Assembly (NCBI GenBank): GCA_023146115.1
Contig: JAGLCS010000070.1
Location: 1 to 47,377 of the forward strand
Reading direction: 5' to 3'
DNA: 47,377 bases
From: Abyssibacter sp.
GTDB taxonomy: Bacteria > Pseudomonadota > Gammaproteobacteria > Nevskiales > OUC007
Part shown: positions 8,111 to 16,171 of the stretch, piece after piece
How the letters are laid out: each line of letters starts with the position of its first letter
Numbering within the stretch: position 1 is the first letter of the stretch
Position numbers and translations under genes: made by a program
Notes under the pieces: generated by a model
The model's input: the letters and a program-made list of their open reading frames with translations, nothing else
Databases searched by the model: none
What the model was told of the DNA's origin: nothing

Positions 8111-8623
8111 ATGACGCTTGCTCTGTTTTCCCGCTTCCGCCCGGCACTTGTAACGCTTGGGTGGCTGCTCATGCCCGGTCTGGCGCTGGCACATGGTGCG
8201 CACTTCAAGCCCTTCGGAGGCGAACTGCGCGCTTATGTGTTCGAGTACAGCCTTGGCGAGCCCGTCGCGCGCGCCGAAGTCATCGTCTACCCCCCGGAGG
8301 ACTCCGCGGACTTCCAGACCGGTGAAACCGATGCACAAGGCGTGTTCGCCTTTGCGCCAAACCGGCCGGGCACCTGGCGCCTGGAGGTGCGCGACGGCAA
8401 GGGACATGCGATCCGCAAGTATGTGAATGTGGGGGCAGCCGCTGGCGGGGCGGCAACCTTGCCGGCCGGCGACACGCCAGCGCATTCTTCGGGTGCAGCC
8501 ATCGCCTGGTTGCTGCTGGCGGTCAGTCTGCTGGCCAATGTCGTCTTCGCCCTCGCTGCGATACAGACGCGCAGCGCCTGGCGCAGATCAAGCAACTCGC
8601 CCACTGTGAGGAAGGGGACCTGA
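8111..8623 (+). CDS. NikL/CbiL-like exported protein with Ig-like domain and C-terminal membrane anchor
   Basis: This 170-residue protein has a signal peptide ending GLALA, an Ig-like beta domain (residues about 30-105) and one C-terminal membrane helix (about 135-158, AWLLLAVSLLANVVFALAAI). The domain has the carboxypeptidase-regulatory pattern: GEPVARAEVIVYPP, then GETDAQGVFAFAPNRPGTWR, then LEVRDGKGH. This layout matches NikL and CbiL, accessory subunits of nickel and cobalt importers. Cleavage after ALA would leave HGAHFKPFGG, with histidines at positions 1 and 4. I see no clear ribosome-binding site before ATG 8111. Its place after a HupE/UreJ-type gene supports a metal-related function; the family link is from pattern recognition, not a search. 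Confidence 0.65.
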   Translation: MTLALFSRFRPALVTLGWLLMPGLALAHGAHFKPFGGELRAYVFEYSLGEPVARAEVIVYPPEDSADFQTGETDAQGVFAFAPNRPGTWRLEVRDGKGHAIRKYVNVGAAAGGAATLPAGDTPAHSSGAAIAWLLLAVSLLANVVFALAAIQTRSAWRRSSNSPTVRKGT

Positions 8624-8733
8624 GCTGTCCGGCGTTCGTTCGTCGGCAGGTCTTGACCTCAACATTACTTGAGGCTTGAGACTGCACTCCAAGGCCCCGC
8701 ACTGGGCGAGGCTAGTTCGCTGGAGGGAGTCTC

Positions 8734-9153
8734 ATGACCCGATTGGAACACGCAAATATCACCGTCCCGGACATTGATGCCGCGATCGCATTTCTGAGTG
8801 TTGTCGCACCGGATTTCCGGATTCGTCACGACGCCTTGGCAGAGCAGGGCTACCGCTGGGCGCATGTTGGTAACGACGACTTCTACATCGCGCTGCAGGA
8901 ACCCCACGTCGGGATCGATCCGCTGCCCCCGCAACCCAGTTACACGAACCTGGGCGTCAATCACCTGGGGTTGGTGGTGCAGGGCATCGATGGCATCACC
9001 AGGCGGCTGGATGACGAGGGCTATCGCATCAGCTACGCGACCGAGCGGGGGCCGCATCGCAGCCGGGCCTACTACTACGACCGCGCGGGCTTCGAGTGGG
9101 AGCTCATCGAGTATCACAGTGCCGATCCGGCTGAACGCAATCGGTACAGCTAA
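8734..9153 (+). CDS. VOC-superfamily (glyoxalase/dioxygenase fold) protein
   Basis: This 139-residue protein is one VOC domain built from two beta-alpha-beta-beta-beta units. The first starts with LEHANITVPDIDAAIAF and the second with LGVNHLGLVVQGIDGITRRL. The likely metal ligands of the fold are visible: His6 in the first strand, His in GVNHLGLVV and Glu in FEWELIEYH. VOC enzymes include glyoxalases, extradiol dioxygenases and resistance proteins, and the substrate cannot be told here. ATG 8734 follows GGAGGGAG at good spacing. The gene stands alone, 110 bases after the NikL-like gene and convergent with the DUF2334 gene. Confidence 0.82.
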   Translation: MTRLEHANITVPDIDAAIAFLSVVAPDFRIRHDALAEQGYRWAHVGNDDFYIALQEPHVGIDPLPPQPSYTNLGVNHLGLVVQGIDGITRRLDDEGYRISYATERGPHRSRAYYYDRAGFEWELIEYHSADPAERNRYS

Positions 9154-9168
9154 CCGCCAGCGACGAGC

Positions 9169-9891
9169 TCATGCCGCGGCTTGTTGATCCACCATGCGGT
9201 TGGAGGGCTGTTCGGCCAGGCGTTGCAGCAATGTGGTGAGCGAACCGCCTAGCCGCAGCGTCAGGTCGTTGGGGTGAATCCCCACCCGTAGCGGTTGCTG
9301 CATCCGCTGCGCCACGGCGAGCTGGGAGCGGTTCCACGCCGACAGGGCGACCGCGCGAGCGGCCGTGTCGGCTTCGAATCCGACCAGCGGCATCACCCGC
9401 GTGCGGCCTGTCCGCGTATCGATTATGCCCTGCGTGACCTCTACGGCCTCGAAGGGCAGGCGGTGCAGGTCCTGCAGGCTCAGGTCGCCAAGTGCCCAGG
9501 CGGGCGGGACATAAAGCGTGGGGCGAGGCAGGTCGACACGAGGGAACCAGTGGTAGGAGCGGCGCATCAATGCCAGCAATTGTTGCCGGTTCAGTGACAG
9601 ATGCTCGGCGGCGTTGCGTGAGATCAGCGCCGAGTGCATGCGGTGCCGCAACCCTCGGATGCGCCGGGCGCGGTGGATCCAGCCATGGGCGGCCAGCGGG
9701 TAGCCGGCCGCCGCCCAGGCGCGCAGCTGTTCCAGCTGTTCGCTGGTCCAGCCCAGACCGGGCACGATCAACAGGGTGGGCCGGACCAGTCCCAGCGACT
9801 CGATCAGCTCAAGCGTGTCCTCCACGGCGGGCAGGGTTCGCGGCATAACGTCGTGAACCGAAAGCAGGGCCGTTGGCATGGCGGCGCTCAC
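9169..9891 (-). CDS. DUF2334 polysaccharide-deacetylase-like protein
   Basis: This 240-residue protein matches DUF2334, a branch of the NodB/polysaccharide-deacetylase superfamily. The first strand carries the motif LLSVHDVMP, with the Asp that usually binds metal and takes part in catalysis. The second motif is AAHGWIHR, the His-x3-His metal-binding pair. A later PPAWALGDLSLQDL resembles motif 3. No signal peptide is visible, so it probably acts in the cytoplasm on a nucleotide sugar or lipid-linked glycan. Its ATG (9891) overlaps the stop of the GT4 gene by 4 bases, which ties it to glycan synthesis. The exact substrate is not known. Confidence 0.8.
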   Translation of the reverse strand: MSAAMPTALLSVHDVMPRTLPAVEDTLELIESLGLVRPTLLIVPGLGWTSEQLEQLRAWAAAGYPLAAHGWIHRARRIRGLRHRMHSALISRNAAEHLSLNRQQLLALMRRSYHWFPRVDLPRPTLYVPPAWALGDLSLQDLHRLPFEAVEVTQGIIDTRTGRTRVMPLVGFEADTAARAVALSAWNRSQLAVAQRMQQPLRVGIHPNDLTLRLGGSLTTLLQRLAEQPSNRMVDQQAAA

Positions 9892-11039
9892 CGGGGGGAT
9901 CGCGCGGCCTTGAGAATCAGGTCAGCCCATTCGCCGATCGTGTCCCGGTTGAGACGTTCAGCCGCGAGCCGCGCCCGCTCCGACCGGGCACGGCGCGCCT
10001 GCACGCTTTGGGTGCTCAGGTCCTTGATCTTGTCGGCGATCGCTTCACCTTCGTGCAGCGTGATCAGGCCATCCTTGAGCGAGTGCCATTCGTGTATGCC
10101 GGCTCCGGCGGCAACCAGCGCCGGCCGGCCTCGGGCCATGGCTTCCAGGGCGATGGACCCGAAGGTTTCCAGACGCGACGGCAGCAACAGCAAGTCCGAT
10201 TCATCCATCAGGGCTTGCAGCTCATGCCGCTCCAGCCAGCCATGGAAACAGACGTTGGGCAGATCTTGCGCCTGGCGCTGGAGCTTGCGGCGCAGTGGCC
10301 CATCGCCGGCAATCGCGAACCGGACATTGGGGCAGGCCCGCGCCGCGTCGATCACCGCGCCGAGGTTTTTTTCGGGCGCCAGGCGCCCGGCGAACAACAC
10401 CTGCTTGAGCTGCGCCCGCAGTGGGACGACGGGCGCGCGCATGAATTCCACGGGCAACGGCGTACCGACCACCGCGGCCTGATTCGCGCCCAGTCGTCGC
10501 ACCGTCGGAATCAGCCCGCGGTTGTTGACCAAGGTGGCGTGGGCGCTGCGACAGATGACGCGATTGGCCGCCGTGAGATAGCCGTTTGCCACGCGCCGCG
10601 AAACCGGGTTCCAGTACAGGCGCGAGAGTTCTTCGAACTGGGTGTGAAAGCCGACCAGCTGCCCGCAACCATGTCGCTTCGCCAGCGCATGGCCGAGCAG
10701 GCCGAATGGTCCCGGCGTGATCGAGACGACGACATCGGGGCGGAAGTGACGGAAGGCCTTCCAGAGCCGCGGTACGTTGGGCGTGAGCAGACGCTGGGTT
10801 GGGTCACCGGGCATCGGCACGGTAAGGCGAGTGACGCGAAACTTGTCAGATGGCTGGAACATCCGCACCCCGGACGTCACCTCACCCAGCTGCGGCAGCA
10901 GATCGTGGTAGTAGGTGCCCGCGCCATTGCGCTCGGCCACCGAATCCGAGAAGAACGCGACCCGCAGGCGCTGCGCCGGGTGCGAACGATCAGGAGAAGA
11001 CTGCAATAAATCGGTTGCGGTCGCTTGCTTGGCCATCAT
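9888..11039 (-). CDS. Family 4 glycosyltransferase
   Basis: This 383-residue protein is a GT-B fold retaining glycosyltransferase. The N-terminal Rossmann half starts RVAFFSDSVAERNGAGTYYH. The C-terminal half has the GT4 markers VLFAGRLAPEKN, AIAGDGPLRRKL and ETFGSIALEAMARGRP, the last holding the donor-binding Glu pair. It resembles enzymes that mannosylate or glucosylate lipids, but donor and acceptor cannot be told. ATG 11039 overlaps the sulfotransferase stop as TGATG and follows GAGGTG; an upstream in-frame start at 11057 is less likely. Its 3' end overlaps the DUF2334 gene. Confidence 0.87.
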   Translation of the reverse strand: MMAKQATATDLLQSSPDRSHPAQRLRVAFFSDSVAERNGAGTYYHDLLPQLGEVTSGVRMFQPSDKFRVTRLTVPMPGDPTQRLLTPNVPRLWKAFRHFRPDVVVSITPGPFGLLGHALAKRHGCGQLVGFHTQFEELSRLYWNPVSRRVANGYLTAANRVICRSAHATLVNNRGLIPTVRRLGANQAAVVGTPLPVEFMRAPVVPLRAQLKQVLFAGRLAPEKNLGAVIDAARACPNVRFAIAGDGPLRRKLQRQAQDLPNVCFHGWLERHELQALMDESDLLLLPSRLETFGSIALEAMARGRPALVAAGAGIHEWHSLKDGLITLHEGEAIADKIKDLSTQSVQARRARSERARLAAERLNRDTIGEWADLILKAARSPR

Positions 11040-12211
11040 CAGGACACCTCTTGCCAACGCGCCTCGGCCGAGGCGCGAATTGCGTCATAGTCGTCTTGCA
11101 TCTCGCGGCGAATTGCCTGTCTGTCGAGCTTGAAATGGTCGATCTGGTGGGCATGTGCGCTGCGATAGTCCGCCGCTTGGCGGTCGGCGCCGGTCAGAGC
11201 CTGCGACAGCTGCGTGGAGACGGTCTCCCCGACATGCCGCAAGGCCTTGCGCAGCGTGGCGCCGGGCCGCCGCTGCAGTTCGGTCATGTCCACGGCCGCA
11301 AATCGCGCCGGTTCCGTTTGTATCGCCTGCCTCAGTGCGCGCAGGCCGCTGCGGTAGATGGCTTGAAAACGCGGCGGAAATGCGGTTCCAGCCGGATCAC
11401 TGGCGAACACGGCCCGTGCCGCAGTGATGGACGAGAGCTGCGAGCTGATCGCGCGCACCGGATCACGGACGCAAACCAGGAAGCGCGCCTCCGGGTAGCG
11501 GGCAGCCAATGCCGGCGCCCAGCTCGCGAACGCGGCGTTCTTGGACAGGATGCGCCTGCCGGGACCATGGACGTAGAGGTGCTTTTGCAATAGCGCATGG
11601 TAGAAATCGAGCAGGATGCTGCGGTCGGCGTCGTCCAGGGTTTCGTCGAACGTCGCCAGCCCCCACAGATCCTGCGAGGCGGGGAATCCCAGGGCCAGCA
11701 GAAAGCAGCCGGCCGCCGGTATCAGCGCCAGATAGTCTTCTTCAGCCGCCGTGAGATCGACGCCATGGATGTCATCAAAATCGCCAGCAAGCCGCCGGAC
11801 GAAGCGGTTGAGCAGTCGTGATGCGGGGCGCCCGAGCCGGTCATCCACCTGGGCCAGCGCCAGCCAGACACGACGTTCGGTAATCGATGGCGCGAGCACC
11901 GCTTCCCAGGTGCTCAAGGTGGTGAATGCGGGGTCTGCAGCCAGCGTTCGATGCACGAACGTCGTTCCGCTGCGGGGGATGCCGAGCACGAACAGCGGCT
12001 GGTCGACGCGGACGCCCCGGTAGCCGGCATACAGCAGCTCATCGAGCGCAAAACCCGCCCAGTGCATGGTTTGCACGGCCAGATAAGGCGGCATCAACGC
12101 TGCCAGACGGGCAAGGCGGGCAGGGCTGCGTGGAGCGGCAGGATCGGGTGCCAACGCGGAGCGCAGCATCTTCGCGTGGACCCGAAGACTGCGACGGAAG
12201 GCTGCTTGCAT
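11039..12211 (-). CDS. PAPS-dependent sulfotransferase
   Basis: This protein of about 390 residues transfers sulfate from PAPS. It has the 5'-phosphosulfate loop FVLGIPRSGTTFVHRTL and the 3'-phosphate-binding segment FLVCVRDPVRAISSQLSS, with conserved Arg and Ser. Members of this sulfotransferase branch modify glycans, lipids or small alcohols. ATG 12211 is chosen; a TTG at 12232 adds seven residues, and neither has a well-spaced ribosome-binding site. It is first in a three-gene overlapping set with the GT4 and DUF2334 genes, so a sulfated glycolipid or glycan is the likely product (inference). No PAPS-synthesis genes are in the window. Confidence 0.82.
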   Translation of the reverse strand: MQAAFRRSLRVHAKMLRSALAPDPAAPRSPARLARLAALMPPYLAVQTMHWAGFALDELLYAGYRGVRVDQPLFVLGIPRSGTTFVHRTLAADPAFTTLSTWEAVLAPSITERRVWLALAQVDDRLGRPASRLLNRFVRRLAGDFDDIHGVDLTAAEEDYLALIPAAGCFLLALGFPASQDLWGLATFDETLDDADRSILLDFYHALLQKHLYVHGPGRRILSKNAAFASWAPALAARYPEARFLVCVRDPVRAISSQLSSITAARAVFASDPAGTAFPPRFQAIYRSGLRALRQAIQTEPARFAAVDMTELQRRPGATLRKALRHVGETVSTQLSQALTGADRQAADYRSAHAHQIDHFKLDRQAIRREMQDDYDAIRASAEARWQEVS

Positions 12212-12317
12212 AACGGCCAAGTCGAGGTTCAACCTTGACTAAAACAGGCTACAGGCTGACCGAGGCTTATGACAGCCTTGTTGCAGTCGGCAATGTCACC
12301 GAATCGGGCCGCACGCC

Positions 12318-13139
12318 TCAGGCGCTGAAGTGCTCCAGCAGAAGCTCACTGATGCGGTCCGGCTGCGACAGCGGCATCCAATGGCCCCCGGGTAGCTGTT
12401 CATAACGCCATTGTCCCCGGACAAACCGATGCGAATCACGCATCTGACGGGCCGTGAGAAAGGCGTCACCCGTGCTGTAGATGCCAAGCGTGTCAGCCTG
12501 GACGGACGGCAGGCCATGGCGCATCAACAGTGGCGCGTTGGCGCGGTAGACATTCAGCGCAGCGGTGAGGCGGCCAGGCCGTGCCATCTGATCCCGGACC
12601 GCATCCGGGGTGGGGTGCCCGGTGAAACCGGAGCGCAGCAAGCGCCAGTTACCGACCGGTAACAGGCGCTCCGCCAGCCCGGGCACGAGGAAGCCGACGG
12701 CGTACCAGGCGCGTAGCTTTTGCTCGATGCCGGCCTGCGTGTACGCGAGCGGGTGACCAACGGACAGGGCCACCAGACGGCGGACGCGCTTGGGCTGCTG
12801 CGCCGCCATGCCCCAGGCGAACACCGCCCCCCAGTCGTGCCCGGCGACGTGGGCCGATTCGATGTCCAGCGCGTCGAGCAGCCCGCAGAGATCGGCAACG
12901 ATCTGTTCGAGCGCCGAGTCCTCGACGCGAGTCGTCAGTTGCGACTGACCGTAGCCTCGCGCATCCGGCGCCAGCACACGGTAACCGGCGGCGTGCAGGG
13001 CGATGATCTGCGCGGTCCACATCTCCGCCGAGTCAGGAAATCCGTGGAGTAATAGCACTGCAGGACGGGCGGCGGCGTCGGGTGCGGAATCGAGGTACGA
13101 GATCTCGACGCCGTTGGTTTTGCACTGATTGCGTTGCAT
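12318..13139 (-). CDS. Alpha/beta hydrolase of epoxide hydrolase type
   Basis: This 273-residue enzyme has the oxyanion motif LLLHGFPDSAEMW, the nucleophile elbow VAGHDWGAVFAW and a late GGHWMPLSQP that supplies the catalytic His. The nucleophile is Asp102 (G-H-D-W-G), as in soluble epoxide hydrolases and haloalkane dehalogenases, not Ser. The HGFP motif and cap-region tyrosines favour epoxide hydrolysis; dehalogenation is an alternative. ATG 13139 follows AAGGA with a 7-base gap. It is separated from the sulfotransferase by about 105 bases and is divergent from the betaine-synthesis genes. Confidence 0.8.
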   Translation of the reverse strand: MQRNQCKTNGVEISYLDSAPDAAARPAVLLLHGFPDSAEMWTAQIIALHAAGYRVLAPDARGYGQSQLTTRVEDSALEQIVADLCGLLDALDIESAHVAGHDWGAVFAWGMAAQQPKRVRRLVALSVGHPLAYTQAGIEQKLRAWYAVGFLVPGLAERLLPVGNWRLLRSGFTGHPTPDAVRDQMARPGRLTAALNVYRANAPLLMRHGLPSVQADTLGIYSTGDAFLTARQMRDSHRFVRGQWRYEQLPGGHWMPLSQPDRISELLLEHFSA

Positions 13140-13473
13140 TTCACGGTCCTTGTGATAGCGCGAGCGCGGTGAGCCTGTGCATCGCCACCGTGCTCTGAAA
13201 CTCATCCGAGTATGCGTTAGGGTAACGCGAGGCAGTGAAAGCGGCCCACGCTGCGTCCTGCCCGAACCACCGTGTGCAGTCCTTGTGAGCGACCGGGGAC
13301 GTCGCCAGTCCGGCTTGTTGCCCGGACTCGCCGCACCTGAGCGAAAGCTCTGTCAATCGACCGCGTAATCAGCGGTTGTCATGCGTGACTCGGTTACATC
13401 CTGCGCCAGACGCCCGAGTCACCGCCATCTGGTCCAGCGTCTGGCCAATCAGGTACGCCAAGGAGTCTGAGGC
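13140..13473. other. Divergent intergenic region upstream of the betaine-synthesis genes
   Basis: This 334-base gap separates the epoxide-hydrolase-like gene (minus) from the glycine methyltransferase gene (plus) and must hold both promoters. I see a perfect interrupted palindrome GCGTTA-GGG-TAACGC (13214-13228), a possible operator, and the AAGGAG ribosome-binding site at 13460-13465. A minus-strand frame at 13141-13356 looks unlike a gene. No convincing -35/-10 pair was found. Confidence 0.4.
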
Positions 13474-14304
13474 ATGACCGATGTCAACGAGGAAACGACC
13501 GTTGCACCGACGGAACAGAACTACGGGGATGATCCCCTTCAGGTGCGACAAACCGACAAGTATCAAACCGAGTACGTTCAAAGCTTCGTCGAGAAATGGG
13601 ACGAGCTAATCGATTGGGACGCCCGCGCCGAAAGCGAAGGCGAGTTCTTCATCGAGGCGCTGCGCGCCCGCGGCGCCAAGAAGGTACTCGATGTTGCCAC
13701 CGGCACCGGGTTTCACTCCGTCCGGTTGCGTGAGGCCGGTTTCGAAGTGGTGTCTGCGGACGGCAGCGCCGAGATGTTGGCCATGGCCTTCGAAAATGGT
13801 CGCCGACGCGGCCACGTGCTGCGCACCGTACTGGCCGACTGGCGCTGGCTGAATCGCGACGTACACGGCAAGTTCGACGCGGTGATCTGTCTGGGCAATT
13901 CGTTCACCCACCTGTTCTCGGAACGCGACCGCCGCAAGGCTTTGGCCGAGTTCTACGCCGCACTTCGTCACGATGGTGTGCTGATGCTCGATCAGCGCAA
14001 CTACGACATGATTTTGGACGACGGCTTCAAGTCCAAGCACCAGTTCTACTACTGCGGCGACAACGTTCGCGCCGAGCCGGAACACTGCGACGAGGGCCTC
14101 GCCCGATTCCGCTACAACTTTCCGGACGGGTCCGAGTACCACCTCAACATGTTCCCCCTGCGCAAGGACTACGTCACACGCCTGATGCACGAGGTCGGTT
14201 TCCAGAATGTGACCACCGCAGCGGATTTCCAGGAGACCTATCGTCAGAACGATCCGGACTTCTACGTCCATATCGCCGAAAAACTGCATCCCGACGAATC
14301 CTGA
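13474..14304 (+). CDS. Glycine/sarcosine N-methyltransferase (betaine synthesis, step 1)
   Basis: This 276-residue SAM-dependent enzyme methylates glycine to sarcosine and dimethylglycine. It closely resembles the halophile GSMT family: NYGDDPLQVRQTDKY, then YVQSFVEKWDELIDWDARAE, then the SAM loop VLDVATGTGFHSVRL (residues 71-85). The later ICLGNSFTHLF and LDQRNYDMIL segments are also typical. ATG 13474 has AAGGAG 8 bases upstream. The gene for the second methyltransferase follows after 8 bases, so both are expressed together. The pair makes glycine betaine de novo without choline, at the cost of three SAM per betaine. Confidence 0.94.
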   Translation: MTDVNEETTVAPTEQNYGDDPLQVRQTDKYQTEYVQSFVEKWDELIDWDARAESEGEFFIEALRARGAKKVLDVATGTGFHSVRLREAGFEVVSADGSAEMLAMAFENGRRRGHVLRTVLADWRWLNRDVHGKFDAVICLGNSFTHLFSERDRRKALAEFYAALRHDGVLMLDQRNYDMILDDGFKSKHQFYYCGDNVRAEPEHCDEGLARFRYNFPDGSEYHLNMFPLRKDYVTRLMHEVGFQNVTTAADFQETYRQNDPDFYVHIAEKLHPDES

Positions 14305-14312
14305 GGACGACG

Positions 14313-15149
14313 ATGAGCGCTAACGATCAAGCCGTCGTGGACACCACCCGCGACTACTACGACAGCCCCGACGCTGACAATTTCTACTTCCACGTCTGGG
14401 GCGGCGAGGACATCCACGTCGGAATCTATCTGTCCGATGGAGAACCGATTCGCGATGCCAGCCACCGCACGGTTCGTCGCATGGTGGATGCGCTGGACCT
14501 GACGCCATCCAGCCGGCTGCTGGACATCGGCTCCGGATACGGCGGCTCGGCCCGCGTGATCGCACGCGAGGTCGGCTGCCATGTCACCGCGCTGAACCTG
14601 AGTCCGGTGCAGAACCGGCGGGCGCGTGAGATGAATGTGGAGCAGGGGCTGGACGACAAGATCGATGTCATCGACGGTAGCTTCGAGGAGCTGCCGTTTA
14701 CCGATGAGTCCTATGATGTGGTCTGGTGTCAGGACTCGATCCTGCACAGTGCTCGACGTGACCAGGTGTTCCGCGAGGTGGACCGGGTGCTGCGCCGCGG
14801 CGGCCATTTCATCTTTACCGACCCCATGCAGCAGTCCGACGTGGATGCCAACGTGCTCGCACCGGTTCTCGCACGGATTCACCTGCCCTCGATGGGATCG
14901 GTCGAGAAGTACGAGCGTTACGCCCGCGAGCTGGGTTGGGAAACCGTTGCCCTGGAGCGAATGCCCGACGCCATCGTCAAGCACTATGGCAGCGTGCACC
15001 GTGAACTCACCGCTCGAAAGAGCGAGTTGAGTGAACTCGTCAGTCCGGCCTACATCGACCGGATGACGGCCGGACTGGAACACTGGGTGACCGCCGGCAA
15101 CCAGGGCGCGCTGGACTGGGGCATTCTCCACTACCGCAAGCCAGCCTAA
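14313..15149 (+). CDS. Sarcosine/dimethylglycine N-methyltransferase (betaine synthesis, step 2)
   Basis: This 278-residue enzyme completes betaine synthesis by methylating sarcosine and dimethylglycine. The N-terminus (RDYYDSPDADNFYFHVWGGE, then DIHVGIY) is typical of SDMT enzymes. The SAM-binding loop is LLDIGSGYGGSARV (residues 69-82), followed by ALNLSPVQNRRA and DSILHSARRDQVFREVDRVL. ATG 14313 follows GAGGA and sits 8 bases after the first methyltransferase gene. A perfect 11-bp hairpin follows at 15166-15197. Salt-dependent expression is expected from the pathway but no specific site was identified. Confidence 0.93.
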   Translation: MSANDQAVVDTTRDYYDSPDADNFYFHVWGGEDIHVGIYLSDGEPIRDASHRTVRRMVDALDLTPSSRLLDIGSGYGGSARVIAREVGCHVTALNLSPVQNRRAREMNVEQGLDDKIDVIDGSFEELPFTDESYDVVWCQDSILHSARRDQVFREVDRVLRRGGHFIFTDPMQQSDVDANVLAPVLARIHLPSMGSVEKYERYARELGWETVALERMPDAIVKHYGSVHRELTARKSELSELVSPAYIDRMTAGLEHWVTAGNQGALDWGILHYRKPA

Positions 15150-15165
15150 CCGGTAGCCGCCGCAT

Positions 15166-15197
15166 TGATCCGCCGGAGCAGGCCGGCCGGCGGATCA
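15166..15197 (+). terminator. Hairpin after the betaine-synthesis operon
   Basis: An 11-bp perfect inverted repeat (TGATCCGCCGG and its complement) with a 10-base loop lies 16 bases after the second methyltransferase. There is no T-run, so termination may be weak or Rho-assisted. Confidence 0.45.
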
Positions 15198-15347
15198 GGG
15201 TCGCCGTGAGCAGCCATCCCTTGTAATCTCGGTGCCGCTCCAGCAGGCAAGGGCGCTTGCTGATGACTCAACCACGCGCCGTATCCGGCGCATGCCCGGC
15301 TCGATGCAATGGACCTAGGCATCGTGATCGCGGCGGGGACGATCACA

Positions 15348-16037
15348 ATGCTCAACTCGATTGCGGGCTGGCTGCTCCACGCCCTGATTCGCCTTTTTTA
15401 CGTCACTTACCGCTTCCGCTTTGATGGCGAGCGCGGCTTGCGCGGCCCCGCCGATTGCCCGGTCTATCTGCTGGCGATCTGGCATCAGAACCTGTTTGCC
15501 GGAATCCTCGCGCAGACCGGACGCAAGCATGTTGTGATCGTGTCCAAATCCCGCGACGGCGATCCGGTCACCCGGCTTTGTGAAGGGCTCGGGCATTCGG
15601 TGGCGCGCGGCAGTTCGCGCAGCGGGAACCGAGACAAGGGCGGGCGGGCCGCCAAAGGCGACATGATCGGCCAACTCCAGAGCGGCTTGCCGGGTGCGCT
15701 CACGGTCGATGGCCCTCGTGGGCCGGCCCATGTCTGCAAGCCCGGAATTATCGAAATGGCGCGCCAGACCGGCCTGCCGATCATCCCGTATCTGCCGCTT
15801 GCGCGTCGTTACTGGTCTTTCCGGAGCTGGGACCGGTTCCGCTTGCCGAAACCGTTCACGCGTATCGATGTGCACTACGGTGCGCCGATTTTTGTGCCTG
15901 CCGAGCTTGATGAAGCGCAGTTCGCCCAGTTCCAGCGCGAGGTGGGCGACGCGATTGACGCGCTGGAAGCTGCCCATGATCCAAAGGCTTCGGCGCGGGT
16001 GACGGCGGCGCGTCCCAGTGCGGCCGGCGAACTCTGA
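15348..16037 (+). CDS. DUF374-family lysophospholipid acyltransferase-like protein
   Basis: This 229-residue protein belongs to DUF374, related to the PlsC/LPLAT acyltransferases. It has an N-terminal hydrophobic helix (MLNSIAGWLLHALIRLFYV), the motif LLAIWHQNLFAGIL in place of HxxxxD, VSKSRDGDPVTRLCEGLG, then the family signature LTVDGPRGPAHVCKPG. Substrates are probably lysophospholipid or lipid A precursors at the inner membrane. ATG 15348 has GGGGA 8 bases upstream and starts just before the membrane helix; ATG 15309 is in frame but lacks a ribosome-binding site. It is not part of the betaine operon. Confidence 0.8.
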   Translation: MLNSIAGWLLHALIRLFYVTYRFRFDGERGLRGPADCPVYLLAIWHQNLFAGILAQTGRKHVVIVSKSRDGDPVTRLCEGLGHSVARGSSRSGNRDKGGRAAKGDMIGQLQSGLPGALTVDGPRGPAHVCKPGIIEMARQTGLPIIPYLPLARRYWSFRSWDRFRLPKPFTRIDVHYGAPIFVPAELDEAQFAQFQREVGDAIDALEAAHDPKASARVTAARPSAAGEL

Positions 16038-16171
16038 GCTGATTCCGGCCTAAACTTCTGCCGTCGCCAAGCGAAGGAAATACTGAAGCCACTCATTCGG
16101 CCTGGGCTTGCACGAAAACCGGCCCGGTCTTGGTGATGTGAATAGATCGGTGTTTCCGTAAGGGAGAAGTC

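Noticed and set aside
13141-13356. Possible small gene directly before the epoxide-hydrolase-like gene
   Set aside because: TTG start without ribosome-binding site and no family pattern; it contains the ribosome-binding site of the next gene.
14262-15131. Minus-strand frame of 289 codons
   Set aside because: Shadow of the dimethylglycine methyltransferase gene.
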